DNA from: Chlamydiota bacterium
Lineage (GTDB): Bacteria; Chlamydiota; Chlamydiia; Chlamydiales; Criblamydiaceae
DNA: 5,836 nt
Assembly: GCA_021772365.1 (NCBI GenBank)
Contig: JAJFMC010000411.1
Coordinates: 1 to 5,836 of the forward strand
Reading direction: 5' to 3'
Below the pieces are notes generated by a model. The model made no database searches. It was not told the DNA's origin and saw only the letters and a program-made list of their open reading frames with translations. Position 1 is the stretch's first letter, and each line of letters starts with the position of its first letter. Below are positions 5,724 through 5,836 of this stretch, one piece after another. Position numbers and translations under genes: made by a program.

Positions 5724-5750
5724 ATGTTAAGTTTTTTTTTACAAGGATGA
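5724..5750 (+). other. Mini-ORF with T9 slippage tract upstream of the right-edge gene
   Basis: ATG at 5724 opens an eight-residue frame (MLSFFLQG) that crosses nine T (5732-5740) and stops with TGA at 5748-5750, overlapping the next ATG as ATGA. Adding one T, or a -1 slip, within the tract would place the mini-ORF in frame with the downstream gene. It could be a leader peptide, the true N-terminus by slippage, or chance. Confidence 0.3.
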
Positions 5751-5836
5751 ACCGAATCAATGAGCCCCAAAGACCCCGATTGCCACCCCAAACTGCAGCT
5801 AAAACTTTTTTGAGCACGTCAGATACGACTGTAGCG
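5747..5836 (+). CDS. Possible N-terminus of an unrecognised protein, runs off the right edge
   Basis: An open frame of 30 codons begins with ATG at 5747 and reaches the window edge. The visible N-terminus is polar and rich in proline, glutamine, threonine and arginine (MNRINEPQRPRLPPQTAAK...), with no signal peptide or membrane segment; I do not recognise it. In its favour are the upstream TATAAT and the divergent orientation from dnaA. Against it, AAGG lies directly against the ATG with no spacing, so there is no usable ribosome site for this start. A nine-codon mini-ORF (5724-5750, including stop) overlaps its start by four bases (ATGA). The opposite-strand frame over this stretch lacks a ribosome site and looks less credible. 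Confidence 0.45.
   Translation, partial: MNRINEPQRPRLPPQTAAKTFLSTSDTTVA

Larger units (their letters stand above)
5260..5746. other. 487-bp divergent region upstream of dnaA, possible control/origin region
   Basis: I see no convincing gene. The region holds five degenerate DnaA-box-like sites: TGTGGAAGT 5381-5389, CTTTCCACA 5413-5421, TGTGTAAAC 5458-5466, TGTGAACAA 5661-5669 and TGTGGAATT 5680-5688. It also has an AT-rich block (5541-5586, about 85% A+T by count), the palindrome TTTTAC-GG-GTAAAA (5436-5449), and a repeated ATTGCGT (5260-5266 and 5279-5285) next to the dnaA ribosome site. This combination fits a dnaA autoregulatory region and could fit oriC. However, the origin of Chlamydia itself is not generally placed beside dnaA, no box here is a perfect consensus, and the origin idea is weak. 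Confidence 0.4.

Noticed and set aside
5632..5817. 61-codon minus-strand frame at the right edge
   Set aside because: No ribosome site lies ahead of its ATG, and the opposite strand has a promoter-like TATAAT and an open frame.

Overview
The window most likely comes from a Chlamydiae genome outside the genus Chlamydia (a 'Chlamydia-like', environmental lineage). The main evidence is a complete DnaA on the minus strand. Its sequence follows, as I remember it, Chlamydia trachomatis DnaA1 (CT250) closely: NIFV.(N/E)YLL, FDNFIEGPSNQFVKSAA, KSVDKMK, TSDKPPSQLKLSER, GKTHST. It nevertheless differs at many positions. Base composition looks like the mid-40s % GC by eye, higher than Chlamydia itself. 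The genus cannot be fixed from this window alone.

Layout, left to right. (1) 1-1914, minus strand: the first 638 codons of a large M16C zinc metalloprotease of the presequence-protease (PreP/Cym1) type; its C-terminal half lies outside the left edge. (2) 1915-2047: a 133-bp divergent control region holding two perfect dyads and promoter-like boxes. (3) 2048-2560 and 2563-3465, plus strand: a two-gene unit with a 2-bp gap. The first gene encodes a small, very hydrophobic membrane protein with two paired hydrophobic lobes (an inclusion-membrane-like architecture). The second encodes a CE4/NodB-fold deacetylase-family protein of the allantoinase (PuuE-like) branch. (4) 3466-3891: a convergent gap without a gene but rich in dyads, including a 55-bp near-perfect one. 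(5) 3892-5259, minus strand: dnaA. (6) 5260-5746: a 487-bp divergent region with degenerate DnaA boxes, a strongly AT-rich block and a palindrome, which could be the dnaA control region and perhaps an origin. (7) 5747 to the right edge, plus strand: the possible start of an unrecognised gene, preceded by a TATAAT box, a tiny upstream reading frame and a run of nine T.

How the parts may relate: dnaA and its upstream region concern replication initiation and its autoregulation. The membrane protein and the deacetylase are almost certainly co-transcribed and perhaps translationally coupled. The protease is transcribed away from them out of a shared control region. Nothing here looks like a phage, a transposase, CRISPR or an rRNA/tRNA gene. 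The most distinctive parts are the dyad wrapped around the -10 box of the membrane-protein/deacetylase unit, the reversed-flank 55-bp dyad, the DnaA-box pair bracketing a possible dnaA promoter, and the T9 tract that would fuse a mini-ORF to the right-edge gene after a one-base slip.
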